A stretch of 64,000 nucleotides of DNA, from assembly GCA_035048495.1 (NCBI GenBank), contig CM068549.1, positions 8,477,822 through 8,541,821 on the forward strand, read 5' to 3'. A program made the translations under genes and the position numbers. This DNA comes from Euptelea pleiosperma. Taxonomy: Eukaryota > Streptophyta > Magnoliopsida > Ranunculales > Eupteleaceae. This document shows positions 34,693 through 45,975 of the stretch, piece after piece. The notes beneath the pieces are model-generated. The model was not told the origin of the DNA and ran no database searches. It saw only the letters and a list, made by a program, of their open reading frames with translations. Position 1 is the stretch's first letter, and each line of letters starts with the position of its first letter.

Positions 34693-37095
34693 GATATTTC
34701 AAGCTTGGCCGTGGCCAGGATGTAGACCAAACCTAGACCTAGAAACGACTTGGTTCAGATCTGACCTAGACCCAAATTCAGATCTAGTTGGGTTAACTTG
34801 ATATAAACTTGACCCGGATCGACTCAACTTGATTAGAAAATAATATAATAATAAAATAAAATGAAATAGAATAAAACATTTAAATAAATTAGACACATAA
34901 TAATAATAATGATAATAGGACATTATAGAAGTTTAAAATAGGGTTATCAAAGCTTTTATCGAACCCTAATTTATCGAATTGAGTTAGATTGACTAAACTA
35001 TGATTAACGTTAGGGTTTTGTTTTAGTTAAAGTATTAGGCTTTGTTCATTTTAAACAAATCTATAATAAATTTAGAGATTAATCTTTTAACTTAATTGAA
35101 TTTCTTTTTCTCTCTGTATTTATATCATCAACCGTGAAGAAGAGAGAGTTAAGTAAAGAGATGATCATAGATCGAGATTTAAAGCATCGGAGAATCCTTG
35201 AGCCATTAGAAGATTCTTTTGATTAGCATTGTAAGGTGGGTGCTTTCTTATCCTCTTAATAATTATCTTATATTTATTTTGAAATATTGCAAATTTATGT
35301 ATATTGTTATATGATGTGATTTATGAATTAAGTTAGAAAACCTAATTATTTTCTATAACTTAGAATTTCTCACTATCGAGTTTTTGGAAGAGGAATTTTT
35401 GAAAGTCGAAAGTATTAATTTAGGAGATTTTTATCAAAACAACCCTCTTTATTTTATTTGATGAAAGAAAATAGTGATTGTACGTGGTTTGATATGAATT
35501 GTGAGTGAATATGGGATGGGAGTTCCCAGTTGATTGAAGTATGTGGTGCGTGAAGTCCCTAATTAGCGGATGATGGTGATAGACCGCCTGAGACTTAGAA
35601 CTTGATTATAGATAGATTGGGTGATGGTGATAGACCACCCGATATATTTTGGATGATGAGTCACATGAGCTTCAACGCGTAATAATCCGTATGAGGGAGG
35701 CTGGTTCCAAGACGACGGAACATATAAGATGTAACAAGAGAATTTAGCATACATATTTGTATGCAAAGGTTTTTTAAAAATAAAAAGAATGTTATTTTGA
35801 TTATTATTTATATTATATAATATATCACTAGATGATCTGGAAAAGGATCCGTTGAACTCCTGTAGGAGTGATTTGATGTTATTTTTTGAAGGCAACGAAT
35901 TTTTCTAAGATACGAATAATGATCATATTCTCTTAGGTAGAATGGGTCTGTCTTTTAGAATACTCTCATTATTCATATCTAAGAAGTTCTATTTTTCTTT
36001 TCTAGATTACCATCTTTGTAGTGGTACGTCTTGGAAGTCTAGATCTGATAGAAGTTTACATTGTATGCCTCGATGAGGTGATAGACGCGAGGGGTATGGT
36101 TCATCGGTCCCTGGATAGTTTAAGGATCCTTGGAATGTCTGCAGACATTGAACAATTGACCAGCGTTGTTCTTTTGAACTGTGTATTCAGTGTCGTGGTC
36201 AAAGGCCCTCTCTTGAGCCTAAATTCTTGAGCTTATAATATGCTCCTCACACGCAGCGACAACTCTCTGTCTGACCGCAAATCAGGATACCAACGGTGGG
36301 GTTCCACACTAGTTAAGTATTAGGACAAAAGAAATAATTGCTAGACTAGGGCTGATACTAATCGTGACCTCTTCACTCTAAGATGAATAGACTACCCGAC
36401 ATGTGTGTTATTAGTTGATGATGGATGAGATATAAACATATGTGATTACTGTTTAATATATTATTTAAATTTTAGTTTTAGATAGTTCATTTTAAATTCT
36501 ATCAGTTATTGTTAATTGAAATTGTTTCATATGATTTCTGTTCTTATCGATAAATAAAAATTGTAAAACTGCATTTTTATTTTCACTAGACAATTATGTA
36601 TATGTAGTTTTACGCTTTATATCCTGTTGGGCAACTTTTACTAGTTGTTTATAGTTTATTTACTATTTTTAGCTTCTATGGAGCACACTATAGACGAAGA
36701 GAGACAGGAATTCGATTATTATTATGCCTGAGCAGAGAAAGAATGAGCAGATTACTGGTTGTGAAATCATAATTGAGTATGTACTTATTTTTAGAATGCT
36801 CAGATTGTTTATTTACAAATATATATCATTGACTTCACACTTTATCTCTATCATATAATATCATGTTAACACTTAAGAATATCATAATTGACTAGTTCTT
36901 ATTGATCGCATGCGATAATCAGATTTTAGATGAATGTTGAGTTGGTCTTCATTTTCGTATATTATTAAAAAACAAATCCCCTAAAATTTATAACTTGGGT
37001 TAGATGTGAGAGTGAATATGCTTTGTGTGTCTTAGATTCAAGTCACGTGGCTAATACCTCGACATTTGTGTGGTCCGAATTCGGGGTGTTACAGG
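34693..37095 (+). repeat. Gypsy-like LTR 3' portion
   Basis: Non-coding sequence ending ccgaattcggggtgttaca, the typical end of LTRs that begin tgtaacacccc. 35100-35240 has an aagaagagagagttaag...gtaaggtggg block. A 47-48 bp imperfect duplication built on gatggtgatagaccrcc lies at about 35570-35643. Near 35904-35985 there is a loose inverted repeat (taagatacgaataatga and its partner). No matching start was found, so the unit is truncated on the left. Confidence 0.5.
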
Positions 37096-37597
37096 TTGGA
37101 GAGTTAAGAATTAAGATCGGAGTGGCTGATCGAAAGTAGGTTTGGGGAGTACCAAACTAAACAAGCAGACAAGGCTTCTTGGTTGGGAGGGCGCGTATGG
37201 ATTCGTAGCGTTGATTCAGAGGATGTGGACACATCGGTAGTAGGCCTTGGCTAAGGTTGGAAGCTACATTTACAACGAAACTGCGTAGGTAACCTTTGTT
37301 TTGTTTAACTTTCCAGTGCTAAGGTTTCCATGTAAAAACTCTTTGTCTTGTGGATGTTTGATTGTTGTTCTGCTAAATCTATTGATTAGATAAAACAACG
37401 AAAAAATAATATACCACGGAGGTATATTTGATTTGAGTTGGTTGTGATAATCCTTTTATCGATTAACTAAGGCATGCGAATTTATCACCTTACCTTGACC
37501 AGTAAACTTGTGATAGGTTAAATTAATTATTGAATAACCTAATCACCCCTCCCTTCTAGGTATTTCTGATTAAAGATAACAGATCGATTATTTTTCA
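37096..37597 (+). repeat. Right part of the copia 5' LTR
   Basis: Ends ttatttttca at 37597, immediately before the primer site. The inverse of 43609-44158 matches it over nearly all its length, which establishes the end point. The left end is truncated. Confidence 0.75.
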
Positions 37598-37599
37598 AT

Positions 37600-37611
37600 T
37601 GGTCTCAGAAC
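37600..37611 (+). promoter_or_regulatory. tRNA-Met-type primer-binding site
   Basis: TGGTCTCAGAAC matches the usual copia site TGGTATCAGAGC at 10 of 12 bases and starts two bases after the LTR. It would pair with the 3' end of initiator tRNA-Met to start reverse transcription. Confidence 0.7.
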
Positions 37612-37706
37612 GGGTTTACTCATTAACAGTTTAATCGCCTAACTGAGTTCCTACGTATAGTCTATTTTCTTTTATATCTATAAAGACACCGAAAGAAGGG
37701 TTCACT

Positions 37707-38387
37707 GTGAATAGTCGTAGTGACTCAGATAGTGAAGATCATGGCGATCTTTATACTGCTTGTCAACAGCTATATAAAGAAAGCCTTAAACTAACCAAAG
37801 CAAATAAGAAATTGACTAATAAAGTTGAATTTCTTGACTCTCAAAATTCTACTTGTAAACTAGACAATAATGAATTATCTGTGCTAGTTGGTCAGCTTAG
37901 GGAAGAGAAGAAATCTCTTCAAGAGAGAAACAAGTTCTTGGAATGTGAGTTCCAAACTTGTACGGAGGCTAAAATGTCTATTGAAAGTGAGCATGAAAAA
38001 TATGAAACTATTTTTAAACAGCTTGAAGAAGAGAAAGTTAGCTTCCAAGATAAAGTTAAATTTCTTGAATCTAATTTTCAATAATGTTTAGAAAAGAGGA
38101 AGTCACTTGAACTTGATCTAGTTCAACTGAAAAAGGACTTGCCGTATATTTCTCAAAGCACTGAGAAATTAAATGAGATTCTAAGTGTGGGACAAAGATA
38201 TGGAAACAAACGGGGAATTGGATATGTTGATAATGTTAATATATCATCATCTTTAGGAACTAAATTTGTAAAAGTCAAAGTTCCTTCCACATCACAGGTT
38301 GATCAACTTAGACCCAGACTAGTTATACATGTACATGTTTGTAATTATTATAGGGGTAGAGGTCACCTGAGCAAGAATTGTCTCTAA
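37707..38387 (+). pseudogene. SIRE-like copia gag, one in-frame stop
   Basis: Gag packages element RNA. The frame starts SRSDSDSEDHGDLYTACQQLYKESLKLTK-like and is a long coiled coil rich in K, E and L (about residues 20-125), as in SIRE gag C-terminal regions. It ends with a zinc knuckle at 38340-38381 (CNYYRGRGHLSKNC), in which the second cysteine of C-X2-C-X4-H-X4-C is tyrosine. A TAA at 38082-38084 interrupts it; the same frame then continues to the stop at 38385-38387. No ATG opens the frame (it begins at a GTG), so the N-terminal capsid part is missing. It is likely non-functional. Confidence 0.75.
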
Positions 38388-40475
38388 AAGAGGAGAGATA
38401 CCATGGTTCCTCTCAAGAGAAAATAATTTAAGAACCAAGGAGATCTACTCCATAAAATGACAGCCTTACATCAAAAGTCGGATGCTTTGAGTAGAGAGAT
38501 TGCAAACCTTATGAAACTCAAGGGCTCCTAGACTCAAAGGGCTCAGAATAAGATGACAAATAAAAAGAGAAATGTCAATCCTCTATCTCCGCCTAAACAA
38601 ATGGCGAAGAAAAAGAACATACCCAAAATGTATAAAACCATATGGGTGAGAAAGGAATGAACGATAAATCTAGATTCATTTGGAATGAACTCTTTAGGGA
38701 ATCTAGTGGCACTTGCCCCATTGCTTGAATAACAATGGTGCTTTACACTCTTCTCTATTTTATGATGTTATATCTTTTGAGTTGGGTGTATAGTTTTTGT
38801 TTTATAATTTTATTTTCTTTATTATTTTCTATTTGTTTTAGCCCTTTGTTTATTTGCATTGTTTTGAGTTCATATATTCAAAAACAAAAATAGAAAATTT
38901 GAAAATCAAAAATTATTTTGTGTCATGTTAAAATTTTAATTTAGAGTTGTGCAATGCATGATTGCTTTTAATATGAAGGGCATTGACTTTAGAAAATTCT
39001 AGAACCAAGACTTGACACAAGGTAAATTGAGACTAGATCATTGTAGAAAATTTAGAAAATTAGTTTATTTTACTAATTCTCAGTTAGTAGATGTTCATAT
39101 GTTTTTAACTTGTTAATTCACATGTACACTGACTGACACTGGTTGGGACTGAATTTGATAGAGGTATCAAATCTAGTACTTTATGAAAATCAGGAATAAA
39201 TTTCTACTTTTCATGACTTCAAATTAGTTGTATCTCTGCCCTCAGTTGATTTCGAAACTGCAATATAATAGACTGTTGGCCTCCCTATGTAATAGTTCTC
39301 CATGGAAAGAGCTACCTCAAGTGGACGTGGTAAAATCTGTATGGCCCCGATCTATAAAAAAATCTGATTACTTAATGCTACAACGGATACCATACCGACC
39401 GAGTGTGAAAGCTACCAAACCGACCAAGTGTCAAAAGATGAGAACTTGAAAAATGAAATTCTGATAAAACAAGCGAGTAAAAAATAGCCACGTTTGCTAT
39501 AAAAGTAATGCGAAATCACATTGGCAAATACACTTGAAAATAGAGAGTTTAGTGAGAACCTTATAAGCTCTAATGAGGATTTCATGATTGGATACAAGAT
39601 ACCTAAAGATTCGGAGTAAACATTTAGAATTTTATTAAAATCTGTCTTGTACCCTAAGAAGTGGAAAGTCAGATCACAGTACACTCAAGTGAAAGAAATT
39701 TAAAATTCAACTAAAGTGAACTAGTTTGACTGACTGGCTCTGATGAATGGCCTAGATTGACTCTATTCGAACTATTCTAGATTAAACTGAATAGTTGAGT
39801 CTAAAATACTAGGCTTGATATTTGTTAGTGCTTATCACATTTAAACTCATTATGCATTGCATTTAAGTTGACTTTTCATGTATTTTAGCATACTTCAGAT
39901 TTGACATTTTTATTTGAATTAATCTATATTGATCTGATTTAAGTTCTATGAGTTGTAAATCTTTTCAGAGATGATTTAAAAATTTTAAATTCATTTGAAA
40001 AAGATTTATAATTGGTTAGATGATTTCATCGAAATTTAAACCATTGATGTATTTAGACTAATATGATTTTATATCTTTACTGTCGTATATTTGCTTATTT
40101 TCTATACCTTTGTCATTCTGTGACAAAGATGGGGAGAGAAAAATCATATGAGGTAAACTAGTAGATGCATGAGATAAGGGAAGAGAAATTTAGGGGGAGT
40201 AAAATTATTTCATTATTTTACTTATTTCTCTACTTGTGATGTGCATAATTAACTCACTCCAATGTTTAACAATTTTATCTATTTCTGCCGATGATATTAC
40301 ATGGTATATTTTGATGTTAGAATGTGCATGGAACAGATCAAAATTGTTATTCTATTATCTGTTTGTTATCTTCGAGAGATTGTAAGATAGTGAGTTAATC
40401 ATGTAAAAGGGTGGGATTGTAATTCTATTTTTGTTTATTTTTTATATGATTAAATATTTTTGTCACGGAATTGCC
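38388..40475 (+). other. Non-coding interior of copia derivative
   Basis: 38450-38660 translates in pieces like the tail of a copia gag (lysine-rich) with stops. 38700-40100 is AT-rich with no domain. A first purine tract, caaagatggggagagaa (40124-40140), resembles the polypurine-type sequence that follows pol in SIRE elements. No pol motif is seen in any frame. Confidence 0.6.
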
Positions 40476-40487
40476 AAAGGGAGAGAT
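40476..40487 (+). promoter_or_regulatory. Polypurine tract of copia derivative
   Basis: The sequence aaagggagagat precedes the LTR start tgtaaag at 40488. It is the expected primer for plus-strand DNA synthesis. Confidence 0.65.
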
Positions 40488-40833
40488 TGTAAAGAATATT
40501 TTTATATTCTAGTTTTGGCAAAGATTCCATGTAACATAAAACATTCATGTAACCGTTCCTACGAGTACCAATGTAGTGTTGAAGATGTCGTGGAATGCAA
40601 CTTCGTCAACTACATGAAGGCTAGAAGACAGAGACAACAAGGATCAGACGGTTGACGACATGAGTCATTTGAGTAACTTCTCATTTGTCGGTTATAGATC
40701 GTACACGCTCGCTTAGGAAAGTAAATGACTTAGTGGCCATAGGAATAGGTTTTTAAAGTGAATAACATATAATGGTCAAACCTAGTCAATGGACAAACTC
40801 GAGCCTAAGTCAAGATTATTGACTTCTAGGAAA

Positions 40834-41015
40834 GTCCGATCGATTGGACAAAGCCCAATCGATTGGAGACATCTCTGAAATTGATTGGATCTTACGGGAT
40901 AGAAACTTATTTAAGTCCGATCGATTGAGCTTAGTACAATCGATTGGATTTATGAAGGAAAAAACTCATCCGTACAAGACCAATCGATTGAACCCAAAGT
41001 ACAATCGATTGGACT
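40834..41015. repeat. Second array of CCAATCGATTGG-type palindromes
   Basis: Six full or near copies (such as gtccgatcgattggac, gcccaatcgattgg and tacaatcgattgg) lie 80-260 bp upstream of the TATA box, as in the 33747-33950 array. Confidence 0.85.
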
Positions 41016-41094
41016 TCACACGGATTGAGTCTTTTCAGATCCGAAATTCTAGTTTCCACTTACCCCACTTTCTAAAAGACTCTAGGCTACGAAT

Positions 41095-41107
41095 TCTATA
41101 AATATAA
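41095..41107 (+). promoter_or_regulatory. TATA box of copia 3' LTR
   Basis: The sequence tctataaatataa matches the box at 34031-34042. Confidence 0.65.
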
Positions 41108-41384
41108 CCCCTCTCTGGCTTTATAAAATACACTTCTAGACATTGAAATACAGATAAAAAAGTTTTATTTATTAAGAGTGTCCATTCGAAGAGCAAAAAG
41201 CATTTAGTACTCATTAATATCTTGTGAGATTTTCTCTTCTTGATCAAAGCAAATTGCTTGGTCCATTACTCAGCTTAGGTCTTCCACATAGATACTTGAC
41301 CTAGCAGCCTGAGAGTACCAGTGTGACTCAACACCTTTTAAGCAACTTGGGGTTTAAGGTGTACTGAATCCTTCTAAAACTAGG

Positions 41385-43000
41385 GTTTTTTCGTGTCGTT
41401 AATCGGAAACCCTAGAATCAACAAAATTTGTAATTTATCCAGTTTTATTCCTGCAAAATTATGAATTTTAGCATAGTGGGAAGTGTCGGATGTCGAATCC
41501 GCACTCGGGGTTAGTTAGCGTTTGTAAAGAACATAAAATAATGGATTTTATCAGAAAAACATGAGAATACAGAAAGGTGAGAATGGTGGATTGAGTTAAA
41601 ACATCTTGAGTAATTTTTGGAGAGAGAATTTGCTATTAAAACTTAATAATCAAACTAACTTTATTAATAATCAAAAGTGCGTTCTACAATTGAATCGAAC
41701 AAGGAAAACTAACTAGAAATCAAATCCTAACTTAAGCTAGAAAGCATGTGAAAGTAAACTAGATAGAGAAACTAGGATATAGAGAGAGAAAATGAAAGAA
41801 GAGAGAATGAGAAATTCACTTACCAACAATTGAAAGAGGTATGCACCATGTGAAAGAGGGCATGAAACTTGCTGTACACAATAGCAAGTCGATAGAGTAA
41901 TGGGGCAGAAGATATGGCAATGCAGCTTGGGGTGATGAAGACTCGCGTCCAAGTTACGTGGTTGCAAGCCTTGGGATGCTGAATCTGGATCTGCTGGTGC
42001 TCGATAAGATGGATCCAGGAGGGTGTACGATGGTTGAACGTTGAGCATTGATGAAGATGATGAAGCGGTGGTAAATGAAAATGGTGGCTGGCGATTGATG
42101 GAGATGATGGTTTCCGGCAAAGAGGAGCGGGCTATCTTGAGAAGAGGATTTGCACAAGGTTGCTCCAAGAAGGAGAACGTCCAGCAAGGGGAGCCTTAAC
42201 CTATGCATAAGCATGGAGGTCTGAACGAGTTGCAGACCTCAAACGTGGTGGTAGTGGAGTTGTGGTGGTGTGTTGGTGACAGCCCCTTGAACCTTGCCGG
42301 TATGGACATGAAGATGGTGGCTGAATGGTAACGGCTACAAGTGCTAGTGGTTTTCAGCGTTCATGAGGGGGCAGCAACGATCACGACGAAAAGAAGATCA
42401 CGGCCTGCGAGGTGTTGCAGGCCATGAAGATGGTGGGAGAGGCAAGGTGCAGCCATGGCCTCCTATCTTCTTCCCTTTTTATTTTATTTTTCTCTTTTGT
42501 TCAAAGAGGTTGAGGCCGGTTGGAGTTGATGAGAGGACTGCACAAGGAGCAGGTCGTGTAGCTCAAGAGAGTTGCCACGGTAGTGGAGACGGCAGCTAAG
42601 TTTTTTTAGCAAAAACGTAGGGCAGAGACGGCTAGGAGAGGGGCGGCTAGAGATAGAGATTAGGGTTTGTGGGGCAAGAGTGAGAGAGGAGAGAAGAGAG
42701 AGCCCGTTTTGGGATTTAGGTGAGTGGGTTTTATTTTTGAAAACGTGGAGAGAGACCTAGAGGGCGTCCTCCCCTGGTTCTACCTCTAAAAGATATTAAA
42801 TATCAAAACATGCCAAAACCCACTCACCTAAATCCCACGTAGATGCCAAAAATGTCCCTCCTTAAGTCTAAGCCGTTTTCACCCTTCTATATTGTTGCCA
42901 CCTCATCCTTATCTTTCATGCCAAAACATATCTAGGCCGATTTTTTCAAAACAAATCTCTTTCAAAATCAATGAACACCTACCTGATTTTAAAAACAAAA
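41385..43000 (-). repeat. Truncated Athila LTR
   Basis: Minus-strand LTR starting tagggttttttcgtgtc. Its exact TG end is altered or lost. It follows the LTR plan: U5-like end (41385-41520), AG-rich tracts (41760-41820), a block with ggtgacagccccttgaa (42278) nearly identical to 55487 in element B, and a half-palindrome (gagttgcagacct, about 42230). The terminal gagcgaatatca is absent, so the 5' part of this LTR is missing. The right limit is approximate. Confidence 0.75.
42710..42837. repeat. 23-bp perfect inverted repeat, 82-bp loop
   Basis: The arms lie at 42710-42732 and 42815-42837. The left arm starts TGGGATTTAGGTG and the right arm ends CACCTAAATCCCA, with no mismatch over 23 bp. It lies within or at the edge of the truncated Athila LTR. 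It may be a small MITE or a transcript hairpin. Confidence 0.9.
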
Positions 43001-43608
43001 AATTGACATCCTAGCATATTTACCAAAAATGCATATTAAACCCACTAGCATCTTCTACAATAATTTTGGAGATATTGCTAGTGAAAGAACTAGGCATAAG
43101 AATGATATCCACATATTGCTAGAACAAGAAAGAAGCCAAAAAATCAATAGCCTAATGCCTCCTAAAAGGAGAAATGTCTCTTGCCAAGGCCACCCTATCT
43201 TCTTGTTTAAGAAACCAGTCGCCACTCAAAAGTCAGTAACCACTTTTAACTATGTTAACCCTCTACCCTCAGTGCAAACCTACCCTCAATAATTAGCTGT
43301 ATAATGCCTTATTTTTTTGTTGCATTAATTATTAGTTAATAATAATTACTCATAATCAATTAGCTTTAAAAAAATTGATTATGAGTAATTATTATTTGTG
43401 CCTAATTAATTATTGTTGGTTTGGGTCTTGTTTGCTTGGGTGGACTATTAGAGCCATTTTGGTGACCTTTTAGGTCTTTTTATCATCCAGTTTGGAGCCC
43501 AGTTGATACCCATAGGCCTCAAGTATGTTTTTAGCCCATTAGTGACATAAATTAAGATTTCTGACCCTTCCTTTATAAGCCTAAGTGAAAGTAAAGAAAA
43601 TTGAAGGT
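43001..43608. other. Unassigned interval with AT-rich hairpin
   Basis: No gene is recognised; the 87-codon frame at 43029-43292 has no known motif. 43338-43361 and 43373-43396 form a perfect 24-bp inverted repeat (taattactcataatcaatt in the left arm) around an 11-base loop, as in a short MITE. Confidence 0.6.
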
Positions 43609-44158
43609 TGAAAAATAACATGTTCGTTCTCTTTAATCAGAAATACCTAGAAGGGATGGGTGATTAGGTTATTCAATAATTAATTTAACCTATCACAAGT
43701 TTACTGGTCAAGGTAAGGTGATAAACTCATATGTCTTAGTTGATCGATAAAAGGATTATCTCAACCGACTCAAATCAAATATACCTCCGTGGTATATTGT
43801 ATTTTCGTCGTATGATCTAATCAATAGATTTAGTGAAACAACAATCAAACATCCACAAGATAAAGAGTTTTTACGTGGAAACCTTAGCCAAGGAAAACCA
43901 CGGGACCACGTCTAGACGGAAAGTATCACTAATTAGAAAATTAAACGAAACAAAAGTTACCTACCCAGTACCGTTGCAAATGCAGCTTCCAACCTTAGCC
44001 AAGACCTACTGTCGATGCGTCCAGGTCCTCTGAATTAACGCTACGAATTCATGCACGCCCTCCTAGCCAAGAAGCCTTGTCCGCTTATTCAGTTTGGTAC
44101 TCCCCAAACCTACATTCGATCAGCCACTCTGATCTTAATTCACAACTCTCCAGCCTTT
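43609..44158 (-). repeat. Copia LTR fragment flanked by 9-bp direct repeats
   Basis: The reverse complement matches 37096-37597, including the LTR end tgaaaaataac (43609) and the ccacggaggtatat block. It has an extra segment (about 43895-43960) resembling 34390-34450. The string attgaaggt lies directly on both sides (43600-43608 and 44159-44167). Confidence 0.7.
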
Positions 44159-44172
44159 ATTGAAGGTGAATG

Positions 44173-45060
44173 TGATATTTGCTCAAAAGTGCTTATTTTA
44201 AGCAATTATTCTTTTAGCGTTATCACACTCTCTTACATAAAACTGCCATATGTATCCACTTTTCTATGTAAGAGTTTCTTCCATTACGTAAAACACGTTT
44301 TTTTGGTCAAAATGGTATATTCACATGCATTCATATGCATCTATTTGACCCACATGCGAAGCCATTTTGTAGAATTCTCATTACGTGATTTTTCTATTGC
44401 AGGAGTACTATGGGACAATTTTGATGGAATACGGGCCCACAATCGACTACCGAAGCATTTGATCAAAGCATAGAAAGCCAGTGGACTTAGACAAGAAGAT
44501 ATAAGCCTAGAGCGGGAAGAGCTGGAGGATCGAAAGAGTCAAGAGACTACCAAATGAGAAGGAGAGACAAGCCCTCAAAGAAGAGATGACCATGGAAATT
44601 AAAACTTATCAACTAACACAAGATGAGGACTTGCTCAGTTGGTAAAGCTTACAGAAGACCAAGTCAGAGACCAGGGTTCAAAAACCTTTGTCAGCTTTTT
44701 CTCCAAATTCTCTCTATTTTTCTCTCTCCTCTCTCTAAATCTTGAGTTCCACATCCAACGGTCATCCTTCATCCTTTCTTTCTCCATGATCTAACTGCAT
44801 ACATCTCACCACCCGATCATTTATCTAATCATCCTTCTAACCATCTGATCATCATCATCCTAATCACCATCACCATCACCATCAATCCAAACCATTGGAT
44901 GTCACTCGATCCAATGAACTCCTCATAATCCCTCCATCCCATCTCCATTCACTCACCCACAAACCATCAACCCAACTAACCCATCTCATCCAGTGGGCAC
45001 CAAGTTCATGGGCCAATAAGTAGTGGCATAAGAGGATCAGTACATGGGCCCACAGGACAT
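44173..45060 (+). repeat. 5' part of an Athila LTR
   Basis: Begins tgatatttgctcaaaagtgc and follows the conserved first block (to about 44420), the aagacaagaagat region, a tRNA-like segment (44625-44692) and tctctcct-rich sequence. Similarity fades near 45060. The preceding five bases are gaatg. It is a truncated LTR with no matching end. Confidence 0.8.
44625..44692 (+). other. tRNA-like segment inside Athila LTR
   Basis: TTGCTCAGTTGGTAAAGC (44631-44648) is one base from the usual tRNA A-box/D-arm pattern (TAGCTCAGTTGG). GGTTCAAAAACC (44675-44686) resembles a B-box/T-arm. The spacing of about 40 bases fits a tRNA. No full cloverleaf is apparent, so it is a tRNA-derived relic, not a tRNA gene. 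Confidence 0.65.
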
Positions 45061-45340
45061 ATGCTAGACGATTTTACAAAATTCAAAAGAAATTCTTCTT
45101 GTTTCAAAAGAGGAAAGCTTTTTTTGTAATGTTTTAAAAAGGACATGATATCCTAATTTAGAAAAGATCGTCTTCTAAAGGAAAGTTTGCAAAACAAAAT
45201 AAAAAATGAGAGTTTCTTTTCTCAAAAAATTGAATAGGGCGCCAGCTTGCTCAATTGATAAAGTTTGTGGGTGATGATACCACAGACCTGGATTCAAAAC
45301 CCGCCTTCACTGAGTTACTGATCTCTTTAAAAATAGGCTT
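45061..45340 (+). other. Unassigned interval with SINE-head-like tRNA relic
   Basis: 45238-45312 contains TTGCTCAATTGATAAAG (A-box-like) and GGATTCAAAACCC (B-box-like, about 45290-45302) with about 30 bases between, resembling the tRNA-derived head of a plant SINE. No SINE tail is identified. The rest is AT-rich, with nothing recognised. Confidence 0.5.
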
Positions 45341-45346
45341 AACTAC

Positions 45347-45736
45347 TAGGGGTGTCAACGGGTCGGTTCCAGTTAGGTTCCTAAGGTGACCAGAACCGGA
45401 ACAATTGGTTCCGGTTCTTATCGGTTCGGATCCTTAACGGTTTCAGTTCTCAAAGTGATGGATCCGGAACCGGAACTGATTATGTATTTATGTCGGTTCC
45501 GATTTCGGGTATATTGGGCCAAATCTTGAGAATATGAGAATATTTACACTATATTTATTTATTGGTACCGGTTCTTATCGGTTCGGTTCCAGTTCTTATC
45601 GGTTTCGGTTCCATATTAGGCTACCCAGAACTGGAACTATTATTGTCTGTTCGGTTACTTTTTAATCAGTTCCCAAAAATGTGGAACCGGAACCGGTGTT
45701 TTCGGTCCAGTTAAACAGGTAAAATTGACACCCCTA
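45347..45736. mobile_element. hAT-type MITE (390 bp)
   Basis: The terminal inverted repeats are TAGGGGTGTCA and TGACACCCCTA. The flanking 8-bp repeats ttaactac (45339-45346) and tcaactac (45737-45744) match at 7 of 8 bases, as expected for hAT transposons. The interior is full of ggttcggttccggtt-like repeats. There is no transposase; it is non-autonomous. Confidence 0.92.
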
Positions 45737-45856
45737 TCAACTACCCCCCCCCTCACAAAAAAAAAAAAAATCAGGTAGGGGTCTTGTCTAACCCCAAACT
45801 TTCCCTCTCCAAAAAAGAAAAAAAAATGCGAACTAGAGAGCAAGGTTTAAAGGAGG

Positions 45857-45901
45857 CCGTTTTAACAGTATAACTGATTGGGGGCGTTACTGTTAAAACG
45901 G
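45857..45901. repeat. 14-bp-arm hairpin in host repeat
   Basis: The arms CCGTTTTAACAGTA and TACTGTTAAAACGG are perfect and enclose a gggggcg-containing loop. A related but weaker hairpin lies at 49511-49537. Together they flank the solo LTR, so they probably belong to one older repeat into which it inserted. Confidence 0.8.
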
Positions 45902-45975
45902 ATTGTAATGGCTAGGGGCAAAAATGAAAAAAAAATGGGAAAAATGGATTTTAATAGAAAAACGGAAAATATGGC

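Larger units (their letters stand above)
37096..41384 (+). mobile_element. Pol-less SIRE-like copia element
   Basis: In order: an LTR end (37096-37597), a primer-binding site, a gag gene, about 2 kb of non-coding sequence, a polypurine tract (40476-40487) and a second LTR (40488-41384). The distance from primer site to polypurine tract is only about 2.9 kb and shows no protease, integrase, RT or RNase H motif, so the element is a gag-only deletion derivative. The first LTR is cut on its left by the gypsy-like LTR end, and the second is cut at 41384 by an Athila LTR, so no target duplication can be read. Confidence 0.72.
40488..41384 (+). repeat. Copia 3' LTR, truncated on the right
   Basis: Starts TGTAAAG after the polypurine tract. 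It holds a palindrome array (40834-41015) and a TATA box (41095-41107), the same order as in 33700-34692. It stops where the minus-strand Athila LTR begins at 41385, so the part equivalent to 37096-37597 is absent here. Confidence 0.7.

Noticed and set aside
37884..38091. Alternative frames over the copia gag
   Set aside because: The frame ending in the zinc knuckle is the one with family-like residues; the others are shadows.
43029..43292. 87-codon plus-strand frame between LTR fragments
   Set aside because: No recognisable domain and no supporting context; probably chance in repeat debris.
44625..44692. A functional tRNA gene
   Set aside because: A- and B-box-like strings are present, but no complete acceptor and anticodon stems can be drawn, and the segment repeats with the LTR.
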